Source: Planctomycetaceae bacterium (GTDB lineage: Bacteria > Planctomycetota > Planctomycetia > Planctomycetales > Planctomycetaceae). Taken from it: a stretch of 5,625 bases of DNA. Shown here one piece after another: positions 1-5,625 of the stretch. Location of the stretch: the NCBI GenBank assembly GCA_027080405.1, contig JALWSL010000384.1:1-5625 (forward strand), in the 5' to 3' direction. A model generated the notes under the pieces. It made no database searches. It saw only the letters and a program-made list of their open reading frames with translations, and was not told the origin of the DNA. The number at the start of each line of letters is the position of its first letter. Position 1 is the first letter of the stretch. Position numbers and translations under genes: made by a program.

Positions 1-662
1 AAAGGAAGCAGGCCGATGGTATCATCGACGAAGTTGGCGATCCCCTCCTGTCCGGAATACTGCGCCAGTGTCTCCGCTACCAGATCCGCTTTCTGTGCAG
101 GGACCGCTGAGAGGCAGCGCTGTAAAAACGCGTGAAAGTCGACAACGTCAGAAATCCGGTTATCCGCACCGACCCAGAATGAAAAACCGTTGTTGACCAT
201 CCCGTGATAAGCAAGTGCCGCATCGGGGATCGGGTAGGGCGGCTGCCGAGAATCGTAAACTATTTGCTGTCCGTTGAATTCGCTTTGATACTGAACACGA
301 TTGTAACGGACGGAAAACTTCTTGTTCTGATCCCGAATTTCATCAACCGTCACCGTCATGAACAGCTCGATCCGTTCATGACTCTCAACCGGTCCCTGCA
401 AGGTCGATTGTGTCAGCGTTTTTTCGACCACTTTTTGTAACGGGAACCTGGCACCTTCTTTCAACTGAACGCCCAGTCTGGCGGTCGACTCTGTCGTATC
501 GGCGGGAGCATCGGCTGATTCTACTTCCTGATCCGCGCTGGCGAACCATGATTCATCAAGAATCTCGCCCCCCTGTTCCGCACTCCTGTTACAGCCCGAA
601 ATAGTAAACAAACAGGCAATACAAACCAGCAGACCGAAAGTAACTAATCTTTGATTTTTCAT
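1..662 (-). CDS. Planctomycete-type lipoprotein of unknown function (3' end outside the window)
   Basis: An open frame runs from ATG at 662-660 to the left edge without a stop, giving 220 visible residues. The N-terminus ([19 protein letters not shown]) is a short basic stretch followed by a hydrophobic helix. It ends in the lipobox I-S-G-C with Cys24 as the expected lipidated residue, so the protein should be exported and anchored in a membrane. Residues 25-60 are acidic and low in complexity, as expected for a linker. From about residue 64 a folded domain begins ([19 protein letters not shown]). It continues through a strand-rich part at 117-137 and a segment at 148-183 with key residues [14 protein letters not shown] and FLQRC. 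From memory this resembles the uncharacterised planctomycete lipoproteins grouped as DUF6263, but I cannot confirm that. No enzymatic motif is visible. The start is supported by the signal sequence and a GGAAGG stretch 5 bases upstream (667-672). The gene is divergent from the sulfatase. Confidence 0.85.
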   Translation of the reverse strand, partial: MKNQRLVTFGLLVCIACLFTISGCNRSAEQGGEILDESWFASADQEVESADAPADTTESTARLGVQLKEGARFPLQKVVEKTLTQSTLQGPVESHERIELFMTVTVDEIRDQNKKFSVRYNRVQYQSEFNGQQIVYDSRQPPYPIPDAALAYHGMVNNGFSFWVGADNRISDVVDFHAFLQRCLSAVPAQKADLVAETLAQYSGQEGIANFVDDTIGLLP

Positions 663-681
663 CGAGCCTTCCCTGGCTAAC

Positions 682-790
682 CCTCTATATTGTAGAGGCG
701 AAACAAACACCGCAGGCGAACCGGAGGTGTTATCCCCCAGATATTAACGCTGATTTTATCATAAATCACCAAATCGGGGAAAGCCCGATT
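682..790 (-). promoter_or_regulatory. Structured upstream region of the lipoprotein gene (three small inverted repeats)
   Basis: Three inverted repeats lie upstream of the lipoprotein start. CCTCTA/TAGAGG is at 682-687 and 693-698 with a 5-base loop, about 20 bases before the ATG. AACACC/GGTGTT is at 706-711 and 726-731. AATCGGG/CCCGATT is at 772-778 and 784-790 with a 5-base loop. None is followed by a T-run, so they do not look like terminators. They could be leader hairpins or protein-binding sites. A/T-rich stretches around 745-770 could hold the minus-strand promoter, but I see no clear -35/-10 pair. The repeats are directly visible; any regulatory role is inference. Confidence 0.35.
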
Positions 791-883
791 CATGCCTTGC
801 CTCCTTGCGCGTTCTTTATAACCTTGTCGCCACGGGTTCATTTGTCAACTTCATTTTGATAGAACGCAGCCTGCTTATCTGTT

Positions 884-889
884 TATAAT
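884..889 (+). promoter_or_regulatory. Candidate -10 box for the sulfatase gene
   Basis: This is an exact TATAAT, placed so that transcription would begin near 896-898 and give an untranslated leader of about 83 bases before ATG 980. The -35 position is weak: TAGAAC at 860-865 leaves an 18-base spacer. A TTGATA at 856-861 is a better -35 but sits 22 bases away, which is too far for a sigma-70 promoter. A 10-base palindrome, TGTC-AC-GACA at 890-899, lies at the predicted start point and could be an operator. The poor -35 may mean the promoter needs an activator or is read by another sigma factor. Confidence 0.45.
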
Positions 890-979
890 TGTCACGACAC
901 AGCTATTGAGAAGTGCCCCTTGCGGTTGAACGCCCAGTCTGTGTCTTGCTCATTTTGCGGAACTGAAATCGGGAAAGTT

Positions 980-2437
980 ATGATGAATCGAATCTTGTTT
1001 TTGTCTTGCGTTGTTTTCTTCTGCTCTCTGGTTTCCTCGGCTGTTTCGGCTGCTGAGGTTCGCGGGACACAGCCGAATGTCGTCATTATCTTTGCGGATG
1101 ATTTGGGTTACGCCGATGTCGGCTGTTTCGGGGCGGAAGGATATCAGACGCCTCACATCGATAAAATGGCGAAGGAAGGTCGCCGGTTTACTTCTTTCTA
1201 TGTATCGCAGGCGGTTTGTAGTGCCTCGCGGGCTTCGTTGTTGACCGGATGTTACAACACACGCATCGGAATTTTGGGGGCGTTATCTCATCGTTCCAGG
1301 CATGGCATCAACAAGAATGAAATGACGATTGCAGAATTGGTCAAGCAGGCGGGATACGCGACTGCGATCTACGGGAAATGGCATCTGGGGCATTATCAGA
1401 AATTTCTTCCGCTGCAACATGGCTTCGACGATTATTTTGGGCTGCCCTATTCCAACGATATGTGGCCTTACCATCCGGCTTATATCAATGCGTCCCCGGA
1501 AATAAAAAAGAAACGGGGTTTCCCGGACCTGCCGCTTATTTCCGGAAACAAAGCAGCGATTCCCGCAGTCACGCCGGAAGATCAAACACATTTAACGACG
1601 TGGTACACCGAACACGCGGTTGATTTTATCAATCGCAATAAACAGAAACCGTTCCTGCTTTATCTGGCTCATTCAATGCCTCATGTTCCGTTGTTTGTTT
1701 CGAGCAAATTCAAAGGGGACACCAAACGCGGACTGTTCGGGGATGTGATCGAAGAAATTGACTGGTCTGTCGGACAGGTTCTGGAAGCGATCAAGAAGAA
1801 TGGACTGGATGACAACACGCTCGTCATTTTCACATCCGATAACGGCCCCTGGCTTTCGTATGGAAATCATGCCGGTTCAGCCGGCCCGTTTCGCGAAGGG
1901 AAAGGAACAACCTGGGAAGGGGGAGTGCGCGAACCGTGCGTGATGCGCTGGCCCGACAAAATTCCTGCGGGCACCGTCTGTGATGAACTGGCTGCGACAA
2001 TTGATATTTTTCCGACAGTTGCAGCGATCACCGCAGCCGCTTTGCCAAAGCATACGATCGACGGCAAAGATATCCGTCCGTTGATGTTCGGAGAGAAAAA
2101 TGCGAAAACGCCACACGATGCCTACTACTATTACTACGGCAGAGAATTACAGGCAATTCGCAGCGGCGACTGGAAACTGCACTTCCCCCACTCGTATCGC
2201 AGCTTGACCGGTGAACCGGGGAGGGACGGTAAACCAGCCGGGTACACACAACAAAAAGTGAAATCGCTGGAGTTGTACAACCTCAAAACCGACTGCGGCG
2301 AAACGACAAATGTAATTGCGGATCATCCGGAGATTGTCGCGAGATTAAAGAAACTCGCCGAGCACGCACGCCACGACCTGGGAGATTCCCTGACAAAACA
2401 GAAGGGAAACGGAACCCGGGAACCGGGGCATATTTAA
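980..2437 (+). CDS. Secreted sulfatase (formylglycine-dependent, arylsulfatase A-like)
   Basis: The protein is 485 residues and should hydrolyse sulfate esters outside the cytoplasm. It starts with a Sec signal peptide ([20 protein letters not shown], then AVSA with likely cleavage after the last Ala). Family landmarks follow in order. Metal-binding Asp40-Asp41 lie in [11 protein letters not shown]. The nucleophile motif is [11 protein letters not shown], with Cys80 expected to be converted to formylglycine and Arg84 beside it. Lys133 and His135 lie in GKWHLG. His231 lies in HSMPHVPL. Metal ligands Asp287-Asn288 lie in TSDNGPW, and Lys308 lies in [13 protein letters not shown]. The C-terminal subdomain contains RSGDWKLHF. 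All catalytic positions I can check are present, so it is probably active. The region from DNGPW to the WPDKIPAG stretch resembles arylsulfatase A/GALNS-type enzymes. The natural substrate, perhaps a sulfated algal polysaccharide, cannot be read from the sequence. An in-frame TTG at 920 would add 20 hydrophilic residues before the signal peptide, so ATG 980 (or the adjacent ATG 983) is preferred. A GGGAAAG precedes it. The last codons lie in a GC-rich repeat. Confidence 0.93.
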   Translation: MMNRILFLSCVVFFCSLVSSAVSAAEVRGTQPNVVIIFADDLGYADVGCFGAEGYQTPHIDKMAKEGRRFTSFYVSQAVCSASRASLLTGCYNTRIGILGALSHRSRHGINKNEMTIAELVKQAGYATAIYGKWHLGHYQKFLPLQHGFDDYFGLPYSNDMWPYHPAYINASPEIKKKRGFPDLPLISGNKAAIPAVTPEDQTHLTTWYTEHAVDFINRNKQKPFLLYLAHSMPHVPLFVSSKFKGDTKRGLFGDVIEEIDWSVGQVLEAIKKNGLDDNTLVIFTSDNGPWLSYGNHAGSAGPFREGKGTTWEGGVREPCVMRWPDKIPAGTVCDELAATIDIFPTVAAITAAALPKHTIDGKDIRPLMFGEKNAKTPHDAYYYYYGRELQAIRSGDWKLHFPHSYRSLTGEPGRDGKPAGYTQQKVKSLELYNLKTDCGETTNVIADHPEIVARLKKLAEHARHDLGDSLTKQKGNGTREPGHI

Positions 2438-2508
2438 GGATTCCACGGACCTGCGAAGACGGGGCTGCTCACTGCTTCCCGGTCCCTGGTCTCTCGGTCC
2501 CCGGGTCT
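2411..2508. repeat. GC-rich repeat cluster spanning the sulfatase 3' end
   Basis: ACCCGGGAACCG at 2414-2425 is matched in inverted orientation by CGGTCCCCGGGT at 2495-2506 (11 of 12 bases pair; the intervening segment is about 69 bases). The right side is itself an imperfect tandem repeat: CCCGGTCCCTGGTCT at 2478-2492 followed by CTCGGTCCCCGGGTCT at 2493-2508. The left arm encodes the last residues of the sulfatase (around GTREPG). The arms could fold into a hairpin at the 3' end of the sulfatase mRNA. No T-run follows, so it is not a standard intrinsic terminator. It may be an interspersed repeat of this genome, which would need the whole genome to judge. Confidence 0.5.
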
Positions 2509-2630
2509 GTGCATGCTATCCTGTTGGCGGGGCCAAAAAAGAGCGTGAAACGAATGGGAACTCGCTTTACGCAACCTGGTATCGGCAGCCGAAAAAAGGT
2601 AGTTTCGGGGCTCATTTGCCGTCCCCGTTT
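2438..2630. other. Convergent intergenic region between the sulfatase gene and thrS
   Basis: The two genes point toward each other across 193 bases. The left half holds the right arm of the GC-rich repeat cluster. The centre holds the thrS terminator (2535-2572). A minor 6-base stem, CCGAAA/TTTCGG, is at 2589-2594 and 2603-2608. I see no gene here. A run of codons on the plus strand from ATG 2509 has no ribosome site and runs antisense into thrS. Confidence 0.6.
2535..2572 (-). terminator. Intrinsic terminator of thrS
   Basis: On the minus strand, an 11-base stem (arms at 2562-2572 and 2543-2553; 9 Watson-Crick pairs, one G-T pair, one mismatch) encloses an 8-base loop. It is followed directly by TCTTTTTT at 2542-2535. 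It starts about 59 bases past the thrS stop codon. This is the classic layout of a Rho-independent terminator. On the plus strand the stem has no trailing T-run, so it should act only on thrS transcription. Confidence 0.8.
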
Positions 2631-4820
2631 TCAGTACTCATTTGCCGTGGCGGATTCTGCGCCGATGCCCGCGGCGCTCGGTTTGATGACCTGTCGGATT
2701 GTTTTATCGTTGACCTCGTCCCTGAACTTTTTGATTGCTTCTTCGATGGACATCATGCCAATATCCTTCGATTCGATGCGGTCTCGAACCGAAACCGCAT
2801 TCTGCTCTGCCTCTTTGGGGCCGACAACGAGCATGTAGGGGATCAATTCCAACTGGGCATCGCGAATTTTTGCATTCACCTTGGCCGAACGCAGGTCACA
2901 CGAAACGCGAAATCCTTCCTGCTTGAGGCGCTCTTCCAACGTCTTCGCGTAGTCGGCTACCTTATCCGTCACCGGTAGAATGCGTAGTTGTTCCGGAGCG
3001 AGCCAAAGCGGGAACGCCCCCGCAAAATGTTCGATGAGCATCCCGACAAAACGTTCCAGCGAACCAAATGGAGCACGGTGGATCATGACCGGGCGATGTG
3101 TTTTGTTATCTGCCCCGACATACTCCAGTTCAAAGCGTTCGGGCAGATTGTAATCGAGTTGGACGGTTCCGAGTTGCCATTCACGACCGATGGCGTCACG
3201 CACCATGAAATCCGCTTTCGGACCATAGAAGGCGGCTTCTCCTTCGCAAACTTCAAAGCTGAGTCCGGAATCGGTCAGCACTTTACGCAAACTCGCCTCC
3301 GCCCTGTTCCAGTTTTCGTCCGAGCCGACATACTTATCGCTGTTCGGATCCCGCACCGAGAGCTGCACGCGAAAATCGTTCAAGCCGACCGATTTCAGGA
3401 CGAACTGAACCAACTCCATCGTTTCGCGGAATTCCTCTTCCACCTGTTCGGGAGTGCAAAACAGATGCGCGTCATCCTGTGTCAGACCGCGAACACGCAA
3501 CATCCCGTTCAATTCGCCTGTCTGTTCGTGTCGATAGACGGTGCCGAATTCAGCCAACCGCACCGGCAAATCACGATAGGAACGAGGTTGTGATTTATAG
3601 ATTTGGGCATGATGCGGACAGTTCATCGGTTTGAGCAGATAACGTTCCTGCTGCTTTTCCCACTTCCGTAGAGCAGCGATTTTTTCCTCATTACTGGATG
3701 CGTTGTGATACTCTTTTTGCTCGTACCCCATGATCGAAGCAGCCTGCAGAAGTACTTTTTCCTGCTCTGGTTCGAGTTCATCAGCTTGCAGTTTTTGAAT
3801 GCAGTAATCGATGATACGTCCTGCATCATGACCGTAAATAGGCGCGAATTGGGAGTCGCGATAGTACGGGAAATGACCGCTTGTCTCATACAATTCGACT
3901 CGCCCGATGTGGGGCGTGTAAACGGGATCGTAGTTCCGCTGTACGAGTTCCTTTTTAATAAAATCTTCCAGCAATGCCCGGATGGTCGCCCCTTTGGGCA
4001 GCCACAAGCAAAGTCCCTGCCCAACAGCGGGATCGATCTGAAACAGACCGAGTTTTTTGCCGAGCACACGGTGATCGCGTCGCTTCGCTTCCTCGACCTG
4101 CTCCAAATATCGGGCGAGATCCTTCTTACTGAACCAGGCGGTGCCGTAAAGCCGCTGGAGCGGTTTGTTATCCTTATTCCCTTTCCAGTAAGCCCCTGCC
4201 ACAGAAAGCAGTTTGAATGCCTTGATTTTCCCCGCTCGCGGAATGTGAGGCCCTCTACACAAATCGACAAATTCCCCTTGCCGATAAAAACTGAGCGTCT
4301 CATGATCCTTCAAACCCGATTCGAGGTGCTCAACCTTCAGCCGCTGATTCATCTCTTTGCAGAGTTCAATGGCTTTGTCTCGCGGTAGCGTGAACCGCTC
4401 GAATGGTTCTCCCTCTTTAATAATTTGCGCCATTTCCTGTTCGATGCGGGGGAAATCGTCTTCGCTGATGTGTGTTTCGATATCGAAATCGTAATAAAAC
4501 CCGTGACCGGTGGTTGGGCCGAATGCCAATCCGGTGCCCGGGAACAGACGCATGACCGCTCTGGCCATGATGTGAGCACAGGAATGCCGCATCACACCGA
4601 GAGCCTGTTCGTCCTTGACGGTGAGCAATCGCAGGGAAATTCCGTCTGTTTGACCAGCCGATTCCCTGATCGGCCGCATCGCATCAACAATCTGACCGTT
4701 CACCACTGCAGCGATGACATCGTTCGCCAACCGCTCACTGATTTGACTCGCCACGTCCAACGGAGTTGTCTCATCGGAGTACTCGTTCACATGACCATCG
4801 GGGAGTGTAACTTTAATCAT
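2631..4820 (-). CDS. thrS: Threonine--tRNA ligase (ThrRS)
   Basis: This cytoplasmic class II synthetase attaches threonine to tRNA-Thr. Its 729 residues exceed the roughly 640 of E. coli ThrRS. Domains in order: an N-terminal TGS domain (about 1-66); the editing domain with HSCAH (His79, His83) and VDLCRGPH (Cys188, His192), which removes mischarged serine; the catalytic core from about 250 to 605; and the anticodon-binding domain from about 606 ([13 protein letters not shown]) to the end. The zinc ligands that select threonine are all present: Cys401 in MNCPHH, His452 in TQDDAH and His581 in MIHRA. Motif 2 is [12 protein letters not shown] and motif 3 is [11 protein letters not shown]. About 60 extra residues sit between FAPI (325-328) and [10 protein letters not shown] (392-401). 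The C-terminus has a tail of about 20 residues. The start is fixed by an in-frame TAG three codons upstream of ATG 4820. No Shine-Dalgarno sequence is visible. It lies downstream of tig on the same strand, separated by a terminator. Confidence 0.98.
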   Translation of the reverse strand: MIKVTLPDGHVNEYSDETTPLDVASQISERLANDVIAAVVNGQIVDAMRPIRESAGQTDGISLRLLTVKDEQALGVMRHSCAHIMARAVMRLFPGTGLAFGPTTGHGFYYDFDIETHISEDDFPRIEQEMAQIIKEGEPFERFTLPRDKAIELCKEMNQRLKVEHLESGLKDHETLSFYRQGEFVDLCRGPHIPRAGKIKAFKLLSVAGAYWKGNKDNKPLQRLYGTAWFSKKDLARYLEQVEEAKRRDHRVLGKKLGLFQIDPAVGQGLCLWLPKGATIRALLEDFIKKELVQRNYDPVYTPHIGRVELYETSGHFPYYRDSQFAPIYGHDAGRIIDYCIQKLQADELEPEQEKVLLQAASIMGYEQKEYHNASSNEEKIAALRKWEKQQERYLLKPMNCPHHAQIYKSQPRSYRDLPVRLAEFGTVYRHEQTGELNGMLRVRGLTQDDAHLFCTPEQVEEEFRETMELVQFVLKSVGLNDFRVQLSVRDPNSDKYVGSDENWNRAEASLRKVLTDSGLSFEVCEGEAAFYGPKADFMVRDAIGREWQLGTVQLDYNLPERFELEYVGADNKTHRPVMIHRAPFGSLERFVGMLIEHFAGAFPLWLAPEQLRILPVTDKVADYAKTLEERLKQEGFRVSCDLRSAKVNAKIRDAQLELIPYMLVVGPKEAEQNAVSVRDRIESKDIGMMSIEEAIKKFRDEVNDKTIRQVIKPSAAGIGAESATANEY

Positions 4821-4835
4821 GGCAAGCTATTCGAT

Positions 4836-4866
4836 ATTGAAAGTTCAGTCAGAATTGAATGTTCAG
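4836..4866. promoter_or_regulatory. Twin palindromes upstream of thrS, candidate operator
   Basis: ATTGAAAGTTCAG at 4836-4848 and ATTGAATGTTCAG at 4854-4866 are direct repeats (12 of 13 identical) spaced 18 bases apart. Each contains a palindrome TGAA-N2-TTCA (4838-4847 and 4856-4865). A weaker relative, TTGATTCAA, follows at 4868-4876. The first copy ends only 15 bases before the thrS start codon. The spacing is close to two helical turns, which would suit two copies of a dimeric regulator on one DNA face. No clear -35/-10 pair is visible around it. The repeats are seen directly; the operator role is inference. Confidence 0.4.
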
Positions 4867-4906
4867 ATTGATTCAAGCGATTCCATTTCGGCTTCCGGTT
4901 TGACAC

Positions 4907-4937
4907 AAAAAAAGCCGAGGGGTTACCTCAGCTTTTT
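4907..4937 (-). terminator. Intrinsic terminator of tig
   Basis: Read on the minus strand, AAAAAGCTGAGG and CCTCGGCTTTTT flank a 5-base loop. The stem has 11 pairs and one mismatch. A run of seven T residues (4913-4907) ends it. It begins 24 bases after the tig stop codon. The plus-strand reading also ends in five T residues, so it could work both ways, but no plus-strand gene runs into it. It separates tig from thrS, leaving about 85 bases for a thrS promoter. Confidence 0.85.
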
Positions 4938-4960
4938 ATATCTTCAGTCGGGCGGGAAAA

Positions 4961-5625
4961 TCAATCTTCCTGCTCACTTTCCTGTTCCGGAGCTTCAGAA
5001 TCCGCTATGGATGAGGTAATCGAACGATTGACACTCTCGACATCGTCCTTGTCAAAGCTATCCATCGGGACATCTTTGAATGAAACTTTGGAGAGAATGA
5101 AATCGACTGCATTTCGCTCACGAATTTGGGCTTCAAGATTTTCGATCATCCCGTTCTTGACCAGTCTGGCCCGCAATTTTCGGGGGCTTTCCCCTCGCTG
5201 GGCAGCCATGTTTGCGATTTCCAGGTTGATATCAGCGTCGCTCGCCTCAATATTCTGCTCGGTCGCAATTTTATCGAGTACGAAATGCTCCTTGAGTGCC
5301 TGTTCTGTCAGGGAAACAGATTCCTGACGAATTTTGTTCTCGCGAGCCATGATCTGCTGACTGCTGAAGCCGGCCTGTTGCATCTCAAGCATTTCACGCC
5401 TGATCGCATTATCAACATGTTTACGAACCAACCCTTCCGGAAGATCCCAAGAGGATGCTTCCGTAATTTTGTCGAGAACCTGCTGACGTGTGCTTTGGCG
5501 CTGTTCGTAGGCAACCTGACGCTCGAGCGACTCTTTCAACTGTTCGTCGAGTTCCTCGACGGTATTGACACCGATGCGTTCCAGGATCGCGTCGTCAAGT
5601 TCCGGCAGTTCAAGACGTTTGATAT
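4961..5625 (-). CDS. tig: Trigger factor, C-terminal portion (5' end outside the window)
   Basis: The frame is open from the right edge to TGA at 4963-4961, giving 220 residues. Trigger factor binds the ribosome near the peptide exit and shields nascent chains. The visible part is the C-terminal chaperone domain, mostly charged helix. It opens with the family's typical junction, LELPELDDAILERIGV followed by VEELDEQLKESLERQ, which normally follows the FKBP-like domain. Later landmarks are ASSWDLPEGLVRKHV, where a conserved Pro follows a short hydrophobic stretch, and the helical segment around NLEAQIRERNAVDFIL near the end of the domain. The protein ends in an acidic, Ser/Glu-rich tail (SEAPEQESEQED) that looks disordered. 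A TTG at 5539 is internal, not a start, because the trigger factor similarity continues upstream of it. The ribosome-binding and prolyl isomerase domains lie outside the window. The terminator at 4907-4937 follows. Confidence 0.9.
   Translation of the reverse strand, partial: IKRLELPELDDAILERIGVNTVEELDEQLKESLERQVAYEQRQSTRQQVLDKITEASSWDLPEGLVRKHVDNAIRREMLEMQQAGFSSQQIMARENKIRQESVSLTEQALKEHFVLDKIATEQNIEASDADINLEIANMAAQRGESPRKLRARLVKNGMIENLEAQIRERNAVDFILSKVSFKDVPMDSFDKDDVESVNRSITSSIADSEAPEQESEQED

Noticed and set aside
204..604. Two short plus-strand open frames
   Set aside because: They are antisense to the lipoprotein gene, which has a lipobox, a continuous frame and a sensible start.
920..979. 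In-frame TTG start that would extend the sulfatase by 20 residues
   Set aside because: The added residues are hydrophilic and would precede a well-formed signal peptide that begins at ATG 980; the ribosome site is no better.
2495..2516. Intrinsic terminator for the sulfatase at the GC-rich repeat
   Set aside because: The hairpin is GC-rich but no T-run follows on the plus strand; termination there may be Rho-dependent or further downstream.
3705..4388. Plus-strand open frame of 227 codons, antisense to thrS
   Set aside because: It lies wholly within thrS in antisense, has no recognisable domain, and is explained by thrS codon structure. The same holds for the open frame at 2988-3593.
4821..4906. 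T-box or other tRNA-sensing leader before thrS
   Set aside because: Only about 85 bases are available after the tig terminator; there is no terminator/antiterminator pair and no specifier-loop layout.
5537..5539. TTG as the start of a 192-residue protein at the right edge
   Set aside because: The frame stays open to the window edge, and the upstream residues match the trigger factor junction (LELPELDDAILERIGV), so this codon is internal.
1..5625. CRISPR array, tRNA, rRNA, insertion sequence or phage genes
   Set aside because: No regular spacer-repeat pattern, no cloverleaf, no transposase or integrase motifs were seen in any frame.

Overview
The window reads as chromosomal DNA from a member of the Planctomycetota. 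Three things suggest this: a secreted formylglycine-type sulfatase with a CSASR active site, a small lipoprotein of a type I associate with planctomycetes, and weak or absent Shine-Dalgarno sequences. Base composition looks moderate (roughly half G+C by eye, not computed). The genus is not determined, and the phylum call is inference from gene content.

Layout from left to right: (1) 1-662, minus strand, a lipoprotein whose 3' end lies outside the window. (2) 663-979, a divergent intergenic region. It holds the structured leader of the lipoprotein gene on one side and a TATAAT promoter element for the sulfatase on the other. (3) 980-2437, plus strand, an intact secreted sulfatase. (4) 2438-2630, the convergent gap. 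It holds a cluster of GC-rich repeats at the sulfatase end and a clear intrinsic terminator for thrS. (5) 2631-4820, minus strand, intact thrS (threonyl-tRNA synthetase), which carries an unusual insertion of about 60 residues in its catalytic domain. (6) 4821-4960, a short gap with the tig terminator and a pair of matching palindromes just upstream of thrS. (7) 4961-5625, minus strand, the C-terminal part of trigger factor (tig), with its 5' end outside the window.

tig and thrS lie in the same direction and both serve protein synthesis: ThrRS charges tRNA-Thr, and trigger factor folds nascent chains at the ribosome exit. A strong terminator between them argues that they are mostly separate transcription units. 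The sulfatase and the lipoprotein are envelope or export functions. They are transcribed divergently, and nothing in the sequence ties them to each other or to the housekeeping pair. I found no mobile element, CRISPR array, tRNA or rRNA. I see no convincing new multi-gene system here. The points most worth a second look are the ThrRS insertion, the twin palindromes before thrS, and the repeat cluster that overlaps the end of the sulfatase gene.
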